NCBI GenBank assembly: GCA_964459325.1
Contig: CAYWKU010000045.1
Span: forward strand, 1 to 27,489
From: CAYWKU01 sp964459325
Lineage (GTDB): Bacteria; RBG-13-61-14; CAYWKU01
Direction: 5' to 3'
DNA length: 27,489 bases
Positions 1-7,812 of this stretch are shown piece after piece. The translations under genes were made by a program, and so were the position numbers. Below the pieces are notes generated by a model that saw nothing but the letters and a program-made list of their open reading frames with translations, made no database searches and was not told where the DNA came from. The stretch's first letter is position 1. Every line of letters begins with the position of its first letter.

Positions 1-1
1 C

Positions 2-49
2 TTGGATTACCCCCGAAAGCCTGAGCGTATCTGGCGACTTTTCTCCTGA
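2..49 (+). CDS. Possible C-terminal end of a gene entering from the left
   Basis: An open frame runs from the window edge to a TGA at 47-49 and reads LDYPRKPERIWRLFS. It could be the tail of a protein that begins outside the window. Fifteen codons are too few to identify or even confirm it. The next gene starts 22 bases later on the same strand. Confidence 0.25.
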   Translation: MDYPRKPERIWRLFS

Positions 50-71
50 AAGATTATAGTAAACCGTCATC

Positions 72-875
72 ATGGTTTCTCTGACATTTATAGGCCATGC
101 CTCATGGCTGGTGGAAGGCGACGGGTGGAGAGTAATAACGGACCCCATATTTTCAAAGCGCATCGCGGGGATATGGCCGCGCCTGAACCCCCCCGCCCTT
201 ACTCCCGAATCCATCGGTCCCCTGGACGCCGTGCTGATATCACATCCTCACCTCGACCACATGGATTTACCTTCCCTGAAGCTGCTCAAAGAAAAATCCG
301 GGGCCCTGATGGTACCGGAGGGAACCGGCAACCTGGCGGAAAGATTGAATTATTCCAAAACAGTGGCAACGGATATTTGGGAGCGAACCGAATTTTCAAC
401 CGGTTTTTCGGTCACCGCCACCCCCGCCGTTCACCTGGGCATTCGAGGCATGGGGATGGGAGCTTCGGCTCGCGGGGCGGCGGGTTACGTTATCGAATCG
501 GGCGACTTGCGCCTTTACTTCGCAGGGGACACCGCTTACGGGCAGATTTTCACTGAAATAAGGGAAAGGCTCAGACCCCACGCAGCCTTATTGCCCATAG
601 GAGCGTACAGGCCGTGGTTTTTCATGAGGCATTTTCACATGAGCCCCGCGCTGGCGGTGAAGGCTTTCATCGAGACGGGCGCGGACTGGTGCGTGCCCTA
701 TCATTACGGCTCCTTCGTTCTGAGCCTCGAGCATCCGCGCGAACCGCTGCGGCTTTTCAAAAAGGAGGCGATAAGGAACGACATCATGAATAAGGTTGTA
801 ATAGTTCCCCGGGGCGGCACGGCAAAACTCGGCGGGGCTTATCCCCCGGTGACTTTTACTTTGCACAGCGAGTGA
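72..875 (+). CDS. Metallo-beta-lactamase-fold hydrolase (UlaG / NAPE-PLD-like)
   Basis: This 267-residue protein is a zinc-dependent hydrolase of the metallo-beta-lactamase superfamily. The signature HPHLDH lies at residues 58-63 and supplies two zinc-binding histidines, the Asp and a third histidine. A later His (TPAVH), the bridging Asp in FAGDTAYG and the histidine-rich PYHYGS near residue 215 complete a typical metal site. The N-terminus (LTFIGHASWLVEGDG) is the usual first beta-hairpin of UlaG-like and NAPE-PLD-like members, which act on lactones or phosphodiesters; the substrate here cannot be read. No signal peptide is seen, so it is probably cytoplasmic. The ATG at 72 is the only good start before the conserved hairpin, but it lacks a clear Shine-Dalgarno sequence. 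It converges on the radical SAM gene. Confidence 0.85.
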   Translation: MVSLTFIGHASWLVEGDGWRVITDPIFSKRIAGIWPRLNPPALTPESIGPLDAVLISHPHLDHMDLPSLKLLKEKSGALMVPEGTGNLAERLNYSKTVATDIWERTEFSTGFSVTATPAVHLGIRGMGMGASARGAAGYVIESGDLRLYFAGDTAYGQIFTEIRERLRPHAALLPIGAYRPWFFMRHFHMSPALAVKAFIETGADWCVPYHYGSFVLSLEHPREPLRLFKKEAIRNDIMNKVVIVPRGGTAKLGGAYPPVTFTLHSE

Positions 876-881
876 GTTCAC

Positions 882-899
882 CGGGGAGGCCCCGCCGTT
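882..899. terminator. Hairpin between convergent genes
   Basis: CGGGG (882-886) pairs with CCCCG (890-894) around a three-base loop and is followed on the plus strand by a short T-rich run. It sits 7 bases after the hydrolase stop and 20 bases from the radical SAM stop, so it may end transcription of the plus-strand gene. The T tract is weak. Confidence 0.45.
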
Positions 900-913
900 T
901 ATTTCGGAGGAAG

Positions 914-2359
914 TTACACGGTCTCTTTATCCAAATCGCTCTTCAGGTAATCGCGCTTCCATAAATCTTTGGAGCGCTCCCTGAATTCCCTGCCGTACTC
1001 CGCCAGGCCTTCCTTGTACTCCTCGTCCTCCATGGCGAGCTCGGCAAACTCGTCCAGCGGCTGGGCATTCGCCTGCTCACGGATTCGGCAGAAGCAGTCG
1101 TGGTTGTCCTTGGTGGGGCACGGAGCTATCCAGTTTTCCACCTCCCTAAGTGGTTTTTCGTAGCCGTAATCCTTCTGCCACTGCCGGATGCCGTGGAATA
1201 AGTCGCTTTCCAAGGCGTGGTTGAGGGTCTTGCCCTCGTCAAACAGCTCGACCACGTTGTGATTGGTGTAGGGGGCGAACACACAGGGTGCGATGTTTCC
1301 GTTCCAGTCGATGTAGAAGTAACCGAAGTCCCTGCCGGCGCTTATGCAGCCTCGGGTCAGCGGGCCGTTGTTCCAGAAGTCCACGATGAAGCGCCTTTCC
1401 TTGTGGATAAGCTCCCTGCTCCTTTCATAGAGCCGCATTCTCTGCTCGGGGGTTACGAGCAGGTCCAGGCTGATGCCCCTGCCGATGGGCATGTACTGGA
1501 ACATCCAGGTGTAGGCTGCGCCCTGCTTGTCCATCCAGAACTCCACCATTTCTGGGCTGAGCAGGAGGTCCGCGTTTTCCCGGGTGGCGGTGACGGAGGT
1601 GCCGAACATTACTCCGTGCTCCCGAAGGTTTTCCATCGCCTGTAGGATTTTCCTGTATACTCCCTTGCCCCTGCGTTGGTCGGTTTCCTTCTCGAAACCC
1701 TCGACGCTGATGGCGGGGGTTACGTTGCCCAACTCGCCCAGTCTCTTGGCTTTTTCCTTATCAATAAGGGTGCCGTTGGTGTACATGAGAAAGAACTGGT
1801 CGTTGTGCTTTTCAAAAAGGTCCAGCAGGGTCTTGCCGTTATCACGGTAAATCATGGGCTCGCCGCCGCTGATGACGGTGAAGAAGGAGCCCCACAGTTC
1901 CTTTTTCTGTGTGAGGATTCTATCCACCACATCGAAAGGCAGTGTGGCCTTGTGTCCGCCGTCGCTTGCGGCATAGCAGCCGGTGCATTGCAGGTTGCAA
2001 TTCTGAGTGGGGCTTAGTGTTATGAAAAGCGGAAGCGGATTGTCAACGTTGGCTCCTACCTCGGCGCGTTTTTCCCTGATTTCGGGCACTCCTCCGAAAA
2101 AGATATCCAGGAGCCGCACCAGCATGTGACGGCTCATTCTACCGTCGGCGAAGGCTTTTGCGATGGCCATGGCCACATTTTCGAGCATGATAATCCGCTC
2201 TCGGTATATTTCGGCCCTGGCGCTTTCCTTGAGGGATTTTTCCAGCTCCCTGATGATAAGCTTGTTTATGACGGTGGCGGTGACATTCGCCCGGAGGGCG
2301 TAGTCCATAACGCCGAGGTTAATGAGTTTCTTGACATCCCTAGCTCCGATAAGTGCCAT
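914..2359 (-). CDS. Radical SAM protein with SPASM-like C-terminal cysteines
   Basis: This 481-residue radical S-adenosylmethionine enzyme carries the cluster motif CNLQCTGC with cysteines at residues 121, 125 and 128. The SAM-binding GGEP follows (ISGGEPMIYR), then the barrel. The C-terminal part has further cysteines: CISAGRDFGYFYIDWNG, then APCVFAPY, then CPTKDNHDCFC. These resemble the auxiliary cluster ligands of SPASM or twitch domains, found in peptide- and cofactor-modifying enzymes. About 105 residues of helical sequence precede the barrel. Its substrate is not evident, and no precursor peptide of normal size is adjacent. The ATG at 2359 has a strong GGAGG seven bases upstream. A structured leader lies further upstream. 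Confidence 0.88.
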   Translation of the reverse strand: MALIGARDVKKLINLGVMDYALRANVTATVINKLIIRELEKSLKESARAEIYRERIIMLENVAMAIAKAFADGRMSRHMLVRLLDIFFGGVPEIREKRAEVGANVDNPLPLFITLSPTQNCNLQCTGCYAASDGGHKATLPFDVVDRILTQKKELWGSFFTVISGGEPMIYRDNGKTLLDLFEKHNDQFFLMYTNGTLIDKEKAKRLGELGNVTPAISVEGFEKETDQRRGKGVYRKILQAMENLREHGVMFGTSVTATRENADLLLSPEMVEFWMDKQGAAYTWMFQYMPIGRGISLDLLVTPEQRMRLYERSRELIHKERRFIVDFWNNGPLTRGCISAGRDFGYFYIDWNGNIAPCVFAPYTNHNVVELFDEGKTLNHALESDLFHGIRQWQKDYGYEKPLREVENWIAPCPTKDNHDCFCRIREQANAQPLDEFAELAMEDEEYKEGLAEYGREFRERSKDLWKRDYLKSDLDKETV

Positions 2360-2449
2360 AGTTGCGCCTCCTTTGTTTTTGGTTACGTGGTAAATTGCCG
2401 GCGCTACTACCTGGGGCTTGCCCGATGGGGGGTTACATGCTGACAGGGT

Positions 2450-2473
2450 TTACGCGTTAAAGTATTCCTTCAA
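2450..2473 (-). CDS. Candidate seven-codon leader frame
   Basis: On the minus strand GGAGGTG (2484-2478) matches the 16S anti-Shine-Dalgarno over seven bases. Counting from its GGAGG core, six bases separate it from a TTG at 2473-2471, which opens the frame LKEYFNA followed by TAA at 2452-2450. It lies about 90 bases upstream of the radical SAM ATG, which has its own ribosome binding site. A leader peptide or the remnant of a lost gene would both fit. Only the strength of the ribosome binding site supports translation. Confidence 0.25.
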   Translation of the reverse strand: MKEYFNA

Positions 2474-2484
2474 ATCACACCTCC

Positions 2485-2502
2485 GTGTAGCCTAACCTAC
2501 AC
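2485..2502. promoter_or_regulatory. Inverted repeat abutting a strong ribosome binding site
   Basis: GTGTAG (2485-2490) and CTACAC (2497-2502) are perfect inverted arms around six bases. On the minus strand the repeat ends directly against the GGAGG of the seven-codon frame. It could be a repressor operator or an RNA hairpin controlling access to that site. Six-base arms alone are modest evidence. Confidence 0.35.
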
Positions 2503-2832
2503 CTTATCCCCTGACTTTTACGCGCAAATTATGGAGTTGAATTTCACTTATAAGAAAATTAAACATTATCTGTTTAGATTCAAGGGTTATAGCCCAAATC
2601 TTCTTTAAATAAGGCCATTTATCGAAAAGACAGGTCAACGCAGCCAAGTATCCCGAAACTAATATTAATCCCGAATAATTTCAAGGAAAAATTTCAAATT
2701 TTAAGTTCCGGGTGAATTAATTTTAGTTGCCACTAAGTAGTTTGGCCGAGCATGAAGATATGCTTTATTTCCAGGAAATTGATGAAATATTGTGCAACGA
2801 TTGAGGTGAGCGGAGCTCGGGCGCCTATTAGA

Positions 2833-4674
2833 TTAGAGTTTGCCGACCATAAACTCCTTTGGAGGGTTAACCACCTTGATAAATCCTATGGGGTCGCCCT
2901 TGACCGAATATTTTTCCACCTTCCCTGACGGAGAGGCTTTCAGGTAATCCACCCAGTGGTATTTGAGCACTACGGCGCCGTTTTCTTCCTCGTGTACTTT
3001 TACCTTTATCCTGTCATTAAAGGCCCTTGCGGCGCCTTTACCCACCAGAAAGAAGGATTTCGGCAGGCTCACTTCATATGCCACAATCGGGCCGAATTCG
3101 GCCATCCTTTCCATGAGGGTATCGGCCCGGTCAAAGCGTTTTTTCGCTTTCGGCGAGAAAGAAATCACCCAGCCCACGTTGTATCGGGATAGTATATCCT
3201 CGAGCTCAACTTCCGACATTTCATGAACGGGCTTCAGCAGAATTTTGCCCTCCAGAAACGTAACTCTGTGGTGCAAAACATCCACTCCCGGATAGGAACC
3301 GCCGATGACTTCCCTTTTAAGCATATACGGAATAACGCTGTTCAGGTAAAACCCCCCGTAAGGATTGTCGGGGCTTCCGGCGTCCGATACCTCCTCCATC
3401 ATTATCCGTGCCCGCCGGTCGGTGTTTTCTTCTATCCAGTTTACTACTGCCTGCGAGCGCGGGGGAAGCGTGGTCATAATTTTGGCCGGATAGGCCCTCT
3501 TGTAAGCGTTCGGCGCAATGAGCACCAGCGCCACGAAGGCCGCCGCTACGGCGCCCGCCTTCCACGGCTTCAAACGGCGCCCGTAATGAACGCAGGCCAA
3601 CGATACCGGATAAATCGCGAGCACGAAAAAGTAGCTCGAAAACCGGCGTGGCTGAATGACATTTAAAAGCCCGAGCAGAGGGCCTAAATAGGCCAATGCC
3701 AGTATTAAAATCTGTCCCCCAAACCATGCGTCTGCGCGCTTTTTTCTCCGCTCACGGAGTATCCGCCACCCGAATATCGTTCCAACCAGAAGGAGCCACG
3801 CTACCGGGAGCGAACCCAACAGGCTGCCGGGGTCGAAAAAATCGGTAAAAGGCAATAGGTGCTCCTTCTCACCCCAGTGATAGTGAGGTTGAGGGTCGAG
3901 ATACTCGAGGTGAGAAAGGAACGGGTATAACCAGAAAAGGTTGGCGCCGATGGCAATCACCGCCGCAAGGGCCGCAGCTCCGATGCGTTTGCCGCGGCGA
4001 TAGAAGATAACCACCGGTATTCCCACCAGAACCAGGGCCACGGGAGCCGTCTTGTGCAGCAGAACGGCCGCGATGAGGCACACCGTAAGTCCGGCCCAAT
4101 GGCGAAACCGCCCTTCCTCCATAAACCGGAACAGGTAAGCGCACGTTAAAAACACCACGGCCACACCGGTGGCGGCTTCGCACAAACCCATCCAGTTGAA
4201 GTAGAGGGGAGTGCAAAGAAGCCCGAACATGGTGGCGAGAACCGAGCCGGTAAGCGCCTGAGACCTCTCACCACCCAGAATCCGCAGGCTTATATAACCT
4301 GCCGCGGGAAAAACAGCCGCCGAGGCAGCCAGGTGCAATGCGCCCACCGCGGCCGGGGTGAGGTTCGACAGGATTACCCCCAAAAAAACCAGGGTCTGAC
4401 CGCTGGTATAGTGCGCAAACGGATAACCCGCCATGAACCAGGGATTGTAGCCCGACATTCCACTGCCGGAGTGCCAGAACATGCGAATCATCTCTATCCC
4501 GTGCATGTAAGAAGTCCAGTCGGTGCCGTAAAGATAGGGCGCCACGTAGGTATTCAGGGGGTGGTCTATGAGTATCAGGCCCAGTAAAGCGCAAACTGCA
4601 CTAAGCAGTATCGCCCCGGCGGGATAGAGGACTTCCGGCCGTCGTCTCCAGCCCTTTTCTATGGGCTCAGCCAT
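2833..4674 (-). CDS. Multi-pass membrane protein, PTPS-related or GT-C-like
   Basis: A protein of about 613 residues with roughly a dozen hydrophobic segments over its first two thirds and a soluble C-terminal part of about 200 residues. After the first segment comes a long external loop with TDWTSYMHGIEMIRMF and NPWFMAGYPFAHYTSG. That pattern recalls the bacterial membrane family annotated as 6-pyruvoyl-tetrahydropterin-synthase-related and, more broadly, GT-C glycosyltransferases or YfhO-type proteins that use lipid-linked sugars. Activity is unproven. The start is uncertain: ATG at 4674 gives MAEPIEKGW before the first membrane helix, while an in-frame TTG at 4731 would add 19 residues. 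Neither has a good ribosome binding site. It is transcribed away from glnA. Confidence 0.7.
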   Translation of the reverse strand: MAEPIEKGWRRRPEVLYPAGAILLSAVCALLGLILIDHPLNTYVAPYLYGTDWTSYMHGIEMIRMFWHSGSGMSGYNPWFMAGYPFAHYTSGQTLVFLGVILSNLTPAAVGALHLAASAAVFPAAGYISLRILGGERSQALTGSVLATMFGLLCTPLYFNWMGLCEAATGVAVVFLTCAYLFRFMEEGRFRHWAGLTVCLIAAVLLHKTAPVALVLVGIPVVIFYRRGKRIGAAALAAVIAIGANLFWLYPFLSHLEYLDPQPHYHWGEKEHLLPFTDFFDPGSLLGSLPVAWLLLVGTIFGWRILRERRKKRADAWFGGQILILALAYLGPLLGLLNVIQPRRFSSYFFVLAIYPVSLACVHYGRRLKPWKAGAVAAAFVALVLIAPNAYKRAYPAKIMTTLPPRSQAVVNWIEENTDRRARIMMEEVSDAGSPDNPYGGFYLNSVIPYMLKREVIGGSYPGVDVLHHRVTFLEGKILLKPVHEMSEVELEDILSRYNVGWVISFSPKAKKRFDRADTLMERMAEFGPIVAYEVSLPKSFFLVGKGAARAFNDRIKVKVHEEENGAVVLKYHWVDYLKASPSGKVEKYSVKGDPIGFIKVVNPPKEFMVGKL

Positions 4675-4780
4675 CGGCCCGAGGATACTCACTGCAAAGG
4701 TTGCGTGCCATATGCATAAATAGGACAACAAAGTCGGTCATTTCGGTCGTTGAAAAAAATACATTGGAGGAGGCCCTTGA

Positions 4781-4975
4781 TTGGTTGAAGGGGTTATATA
4801 TTGCTTGTGCCCGTTGCGTTACCATCGATTGTGGCTTATTTTAGTCCCTGACATTGAAGCCGGGGTAGTTTGTAGAAAGCTTGCGCTCAGAGGCTGCCGA
4901 AAAATGGTAGGCCCGGCACTCTTGCCGGGCTTATCCGATGCGGTGCGGGCCGGGCATTTAATCAAGGAGTTTTAA
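4781..4975 (+). CDS. Small open frame directly upstream of glnA
   Basis: A 64-codon frame starts with TTG seven bases after GGAGGAGG (4766-4773) and ends with TAA three bases before the glnA ATG. The position would allow translational coupling or a leader role. The product (starting MVEGVIYCLCPLRYH) has no recognisable domain and its codon use is unremarkable. The frame also crosses a strong hairpin at 4911-4930. It may equally be untranslated leader. Confidence 0.25.
   Translation: MVEGVIYCLCPLRYHRLWLILVPDIEAGVVCRKLALRGCRKMVGPALLPGLSDAVRAGHLIKEF
4911..4930. promoter_or_regulatory. Perfect GC-rich hairpin in the glnA leader
   Basis: GCCCGGCA (4911-4918) and TGCCGGGC (4923-4930) form an eight-base perfect stem with loop CTCT, 48 bases before the glnA start. 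It is not followed by a T run in the plus direction, so a simple terminator is unlikely. An mRNA structure or attenuator-like element affecting glnA expression is possible. Confidence 0.4.
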
Positions 4976-4978
4976 GCC

Positions 4979-6307
4979 ATGAGTTCTATCGAAAATGTAT
5001 TGAAAAAGGTGAAGGACAATAACGTCAAGTTCATCCGCCTGTGGTTCACCGACGTTCTCGGTTTCCTCAAGAGCTTCGCTATAACTTCCGATGAGCTTTC
5101 TACGGCGCTGGAGGAGGGGATGGGCTTCGACGGCTCCTCAATCGAAGGCTTCGCCCGCATCGAGGAGAGCGACATGATTGCCAAGCCCGAGGCGGAGACG
5201 TTCTGCATTATCCCGTGGCGCTCGAGCGAGGACGCGGTGGTGGCCCGGATGTTCTGCGACGTGCTCAAGCCCGACGGCTCCCACTACGAAGGCGACCCCC
5301 GCTACGCCCTCAAGCGCAACCTCAAAAAGGCCGCCGATATGGGCTACACTTTCTACATAGGCCCCGAGCTGGAGTACTTTTATTTCGCGTCCAGCGAGGG
5401 CGAGCCAAAGCCGCTGGACGCCGGCGGCTACTTCGACCTCACTCCGGCGGACGCCGCTGTAAGTCTTCGGAACGAAACGGTTTTGACCCTCGAGAAGATG
5501 GGGATAAAGGTCGAGTACACCCACCATGAAGTGGCGCCCAGTCAGCACGAAATAGACCTGCGCTTCGCAGACGCCATCACCATGGCGGATATCGTCATGA
5601 CTTACAGGCTGACCGTTAAGGAAGTGGCCTTAAAGCACGGAGTTTACGCCACTTTCATGCCAAAACCCATCTTCGGCGTCAACGGAAGCGGTATGCACAC
5701 TCACATGTCCCTGTTCGAGGGCGACAAAAACGCCTTTTTCGACGGCTCGGACGAATATCACCTGTCCAAGGTAGGCAAGAACTTCGTGGCGGGAATGCTT
5801 ACTCACACCAAGGAAATCTGCTCCATCGTGGCGCAGTGGGTGAATTCATACAAGCGGCTTGTTCCCGGCTACGAAGCGCCCGTTTACTTATCATGGGGAC
5901 GGCGCAACCGCTCCGCCCTGGTGCGAGTGCCCATGTACAAACCCGGCAAGGAAAAGGCCACCCGGGCCGAGTTCCGCTGCCCCGACCCCGCATGCAACCC
6001 GTATCTCGCGTTTGCCGTACTGCTGGCGGCTGGATTGAAGGGCATCGAGAAAAATTATAAACTTCCGGAGCCCATCGAGGAGGATATATACGAGATGTCC
6101 GGAAAGGCGCGGGCCGACAAGGGAATAGATTCTCTTCCCGGAAACCTGTCGGAAGCCATCGCGGAAACCGAAAAAAGCGAGCTGGTCAAGGAGGCGCTGG
6201 GCGAGCACATATTCCACAAGTTTATCGAGAACAAAAAAATCGAGTGGACCAACTACCGCATCCACGTCAGCCGCTACGAGCTGGAAAAATACCTCCCCGT
6301 CCTCTAG
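4979..6307 (+). CDS. glnA: Glutamine synthetase, type I
   Basis: Ligates ammonia to glutamate with ATP, the entry step of nitrogen assimilation, normally as a cytoplasmic dodecamer. The 442-residue length and motifs fit GSI: the beta-grasp N-terminus, MGFDGSSIEGF near residue 48, the metal- and ATP-binding GVNGSGMHTHMS, KRLVPGYEAP, and the arginine-rich active-site stretch KATRAEFRCPDP. The region that carries the adenylylated tyrosine in GSI-beta enzymes shows no such motif (NLSEAIAETEKSELVKEAL). The protein is therefore closer to the short GSI-alpha type, and control is probably by feedback or transcription. AAGGAG lies upstream of the ATG at suitable spacing. It is not next to a PII or ntrB gene here. 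Confidence 0.95.
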   Translation: MSSIENVLKKVKDNNVKFIRLWFTDVLGFLKSFAITSDELSTALEEGMGFDGSSIEGFARIEESDMIAKPEAETFCIIPWRSSEDAVVARMFCDVLKPDGSHYEGDPRYALKRNLKKAADMGYTFYIGPELEYFYFASSEGEPKPLDAGGYFDLTPADAAVSLRNETVLTLEKMGIKVEYTHHEVAPSQHEIDLRFADAITMADIVMTYRLTVKEVALKHGVYATFMPKPIFGVNGSGMHTHMSLFEGDKNAFFDGSDEYHLSKVGKNFVAGMLTHTKEICSIVAQWVNSYKRLVPGYEAPVYLSWGRRNRSALVRVPMYKPGKEKATRAEFRCPDPACNPYLAFAVLLAAGLKGIEKNYKLPEPIEEDIYEMSGKARADKGIDSLPGNLSEAIAETEKSELVKEALGEHIFHKFIENKKIEWTNYRIHVSRYELEKYLPVL

Positions 6308-6313
6308 GGGAAT

Positions 6314-6331
6314 GTGGCCCGGAAGGGCTAC
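6314..6331. terminator. Hairpin between convergent glnA and rfaE2
   Basis: GTGGCCC (6314-6320) pairs with GGGCTAC (6325-6331), with one G-U pair, around a GGAA tetraloop of the stable GNRA class. It sits between the stops of glnA (6307) and rfaE2 (6345) and could act in both directions. No clear T tract follows on either strand. Confidence 0.4.
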
Positions 6332-6344
6332 TTATCAGTGCCGG

Positions 6345-6818
6345 TCAGTCTTTTCGGGATATTTCGGTTATCAAATCCGAGCTGGAGTGGTCTTTTGGGT
6401 CGCCGACTATTGCCGTGCGGCCACCGTAGGAAGCCACGACATCCCTTTCGGGCACCGTTTCTTCGGTATAGTCGGCGCCCTTGGCGTGAACATCGGGCCG
6501 GATAAGCTCGATAATGGGAGTTACCGTGGTTTCGCCGAAGGGCACGACGTAATCCACCGGCTCCATGGCGGCGACCACCGCCATACGGTCTTCGAGGCCG
6601 ATAACCGGCCGGCCTTTGCCTTTCAACGCCCTTACGCTTTCGTCGTCGTTTATCGCCACCACCAGTACATCGCCCATCTCCCGTGCTCCCCTCAGGTAGC
6701 GCAGGTGACCCACGTGGAAGATATCGAAAGCACCGTTGGCGAGCACGACGGTTTTTCCTTCGGCCCGCGCGGCTTTTACAATTTCTGCGATTTTGTCTCT
6801 GCTAACTATACGATTCAT
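6345..6818 (-). CDS. rfaE2: D-glycero-beta-D-manno-heptose 1-phosphate adenylyltransferase
   Basis: Transfers AMP from ATP to heptose 1-phosphate to make ADP-heptose for the inner core of lipopolysaccharide. The 157-residue protein shows the cytidylyltransferase-like nucleotide-binding motif NGAFDIFHVGH (HxGH) near its N-terminus and KGADYTEETVPE further on, as in the C-terminal half of HldE. I chose ATG 6818 (MNRIVSRDK) because it matches the usual start of the family; an ATG at 6848 would add ten residues. The start overlaps the end of rfaE1 by 17 bases, so the two halves of HldE exist here as separate, probably coupled genes. Confidence 0.9.
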   Translation of the reverse strand: MNRIVSRDKIAEIVKAARAEGKTVVLANGAFDIFHVGHLRYLRGAREMGDVLVVAINDDESVRALKGKGRPVIGLEDRMAVVAAMEPVDYVVPFGETTVTPIIELIRPDVHAKGADYTEETVPERDVVASYGGRTAIVGDPKDHSSSDLITEISRKD

Positions 6819-7812
6819 CGGTTGCGTGAATTGATTGGAGTATTTCATTGCTTGTTACCGCCACTGCCCCGCTGCGCAGAACGCTCACCCCGGCGGCGTG
6901 ATTTGCGATGTAAGCGGCCTCGGCGGCCGAAGCGTTGGCGGCCAGCGCCAGTGTAAACGCCGCCACCACGGTGTCCCCCGCGCCGGTTACGTCCACAGCG
7001 GCGTGGTCGCGGGCGATGGGTATAATAAGCGGCTTTTTACGGCGGGCGAAGAGCGCCATGCCCTTGTTGCCCCGGGTGATGAGGGCGCAATCGACTTTGA
7101 GCTTTCTCATCAGAGTTTTGGCCGCATCCGCCAGCCCCTCTTCGTCGTTCAATTTCACGGCCAGCGCCGCTTCGCATTCCGGCTCGTTGGGAGTAACTGC
7201 GGTTACCCCTTCCATCATCATCAGGTCAAAGCGGCTGTCGGCCACCACCGGCATTTTTCCGGCCAGCTCTTTCAGCCGGCTCAATATCGCCGAGTGAGCT
7301 ATACCGAAACCGTAGTCGCTGAACGCGACCGCGCGGACGGCTTTGGAAATTTTTTTCAGCTTTTCGGCCACTTGCCGGGCTTCCCCATCCTCCACTTCGG
7401 TCCTCTGCCCCCTGTCCAGGCGTATCACCTGCTGCCGTGTTATATGGAAGTCTCCGGCCATGACCCGGGTTTTGGAAACGGTGGGCCGGCTTTTGGATTT
7501 AACGCACCCGGATGTATCTATTTTGAGCTTCTGCAGGGTTTTCAAAAGTTGCCTGCCGTGGTGGTCGTCGCCTACCAGTCCGACGGCACTGACTTGTGCG
7601 CCCATCGCGGCCAGGTTTACCGCCGTGTTTGCCGCTCCGCCGGGGCGAAGCTCTTCACCCTCGATGTCTATAATGGGCACCGGCGCTTCGCGGCTTATCC
7701 TGCCGGCGGCCCCGTAAACATAACGGTCGGCCACCAGGTCGCCTATCACGGCCACCGGAGTCTTTCCGAAAGATTCGACTATTTTCCGGAGTTTGTCGGG
7801 GTTAACCTTCAA
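6802..7812 (-). CDS. rfaE1: D-glycero-beta-D-manno-heptose-7-phosphate kinase
   Basis: A 336-residue PfkB/ribokinase-family kinase that phosphorylates heptose 7-phosphate at C1 in ADP-heptose synthesis. Visible motifs are GDLVADRYVYG near residue 24, the substrate-binding GGAANTAVNLAAMG near 57, and the catalytic DVTGAGDTVVAAF near 275. The start is TTG at 7812, overlapping the glycosyltransferase stop by four bases (TTGA). No ATG precedes the conserved N-terminal motif, so TTG is well supported. The gene encodes only the kinase half of the HldE fusion known from enterobacteria; the adenylyltransferase half follows as rfaE2. Confidence 0.92.
   Translation of the reverse strand: MKVNPDKLRKIVESFGKTPVAVIGDLVADRYVYGAAGRISREAPVPIIDIEGEELRPGGAANTAVNLAAMGAQVSAVGLVGDDHHGRQLLKTLQKLKIDTSGCVKSKSRPTVSKTRVMAGDFHITRQQVIRLDRGQRTEVEDGEARQVAEKLKKISKAVRAVAFSDYGFGIAHSAILSRLKELAGKMPVVADSRFDLMMMEGVTAVTPNEPECEAALAVKLNDEEGLADAAKTLMRKLKVDCALITRGNKGMALFARRKKPLIIPIARDHAAVDVTGAGDTVVAAFTLALAANASAAEAAYIANHAAGVSVLRSGAVAVTSNEILQSIHATDESYS

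Larger units (their letters stand above)
2360..2832. other. AT-rich 473-base gap, leader of the radical SAM gene
   Basis: This stretch has no long reading frame of protein character and is clearly richer in A and T than its surroundings. Towards the radical SAM gene it holds, on the minus strand, an inverted repeat, a strong ribosome binding site and a seven-codon frame, described separately. The rest (about 2510-2832) shows no convincing promoter match or repeat. It is also the downstream flank of the membrane protein gene that ends at 2833. Confidence 0.6.

Noticed and set aside
4790..4805. Possible sigma-54 promoter upstream of glnA
   Set aside because: TTGCT fits the -12 element at correct spacing, but the -24 half matches only the GG doublet, so it is no better than chance.
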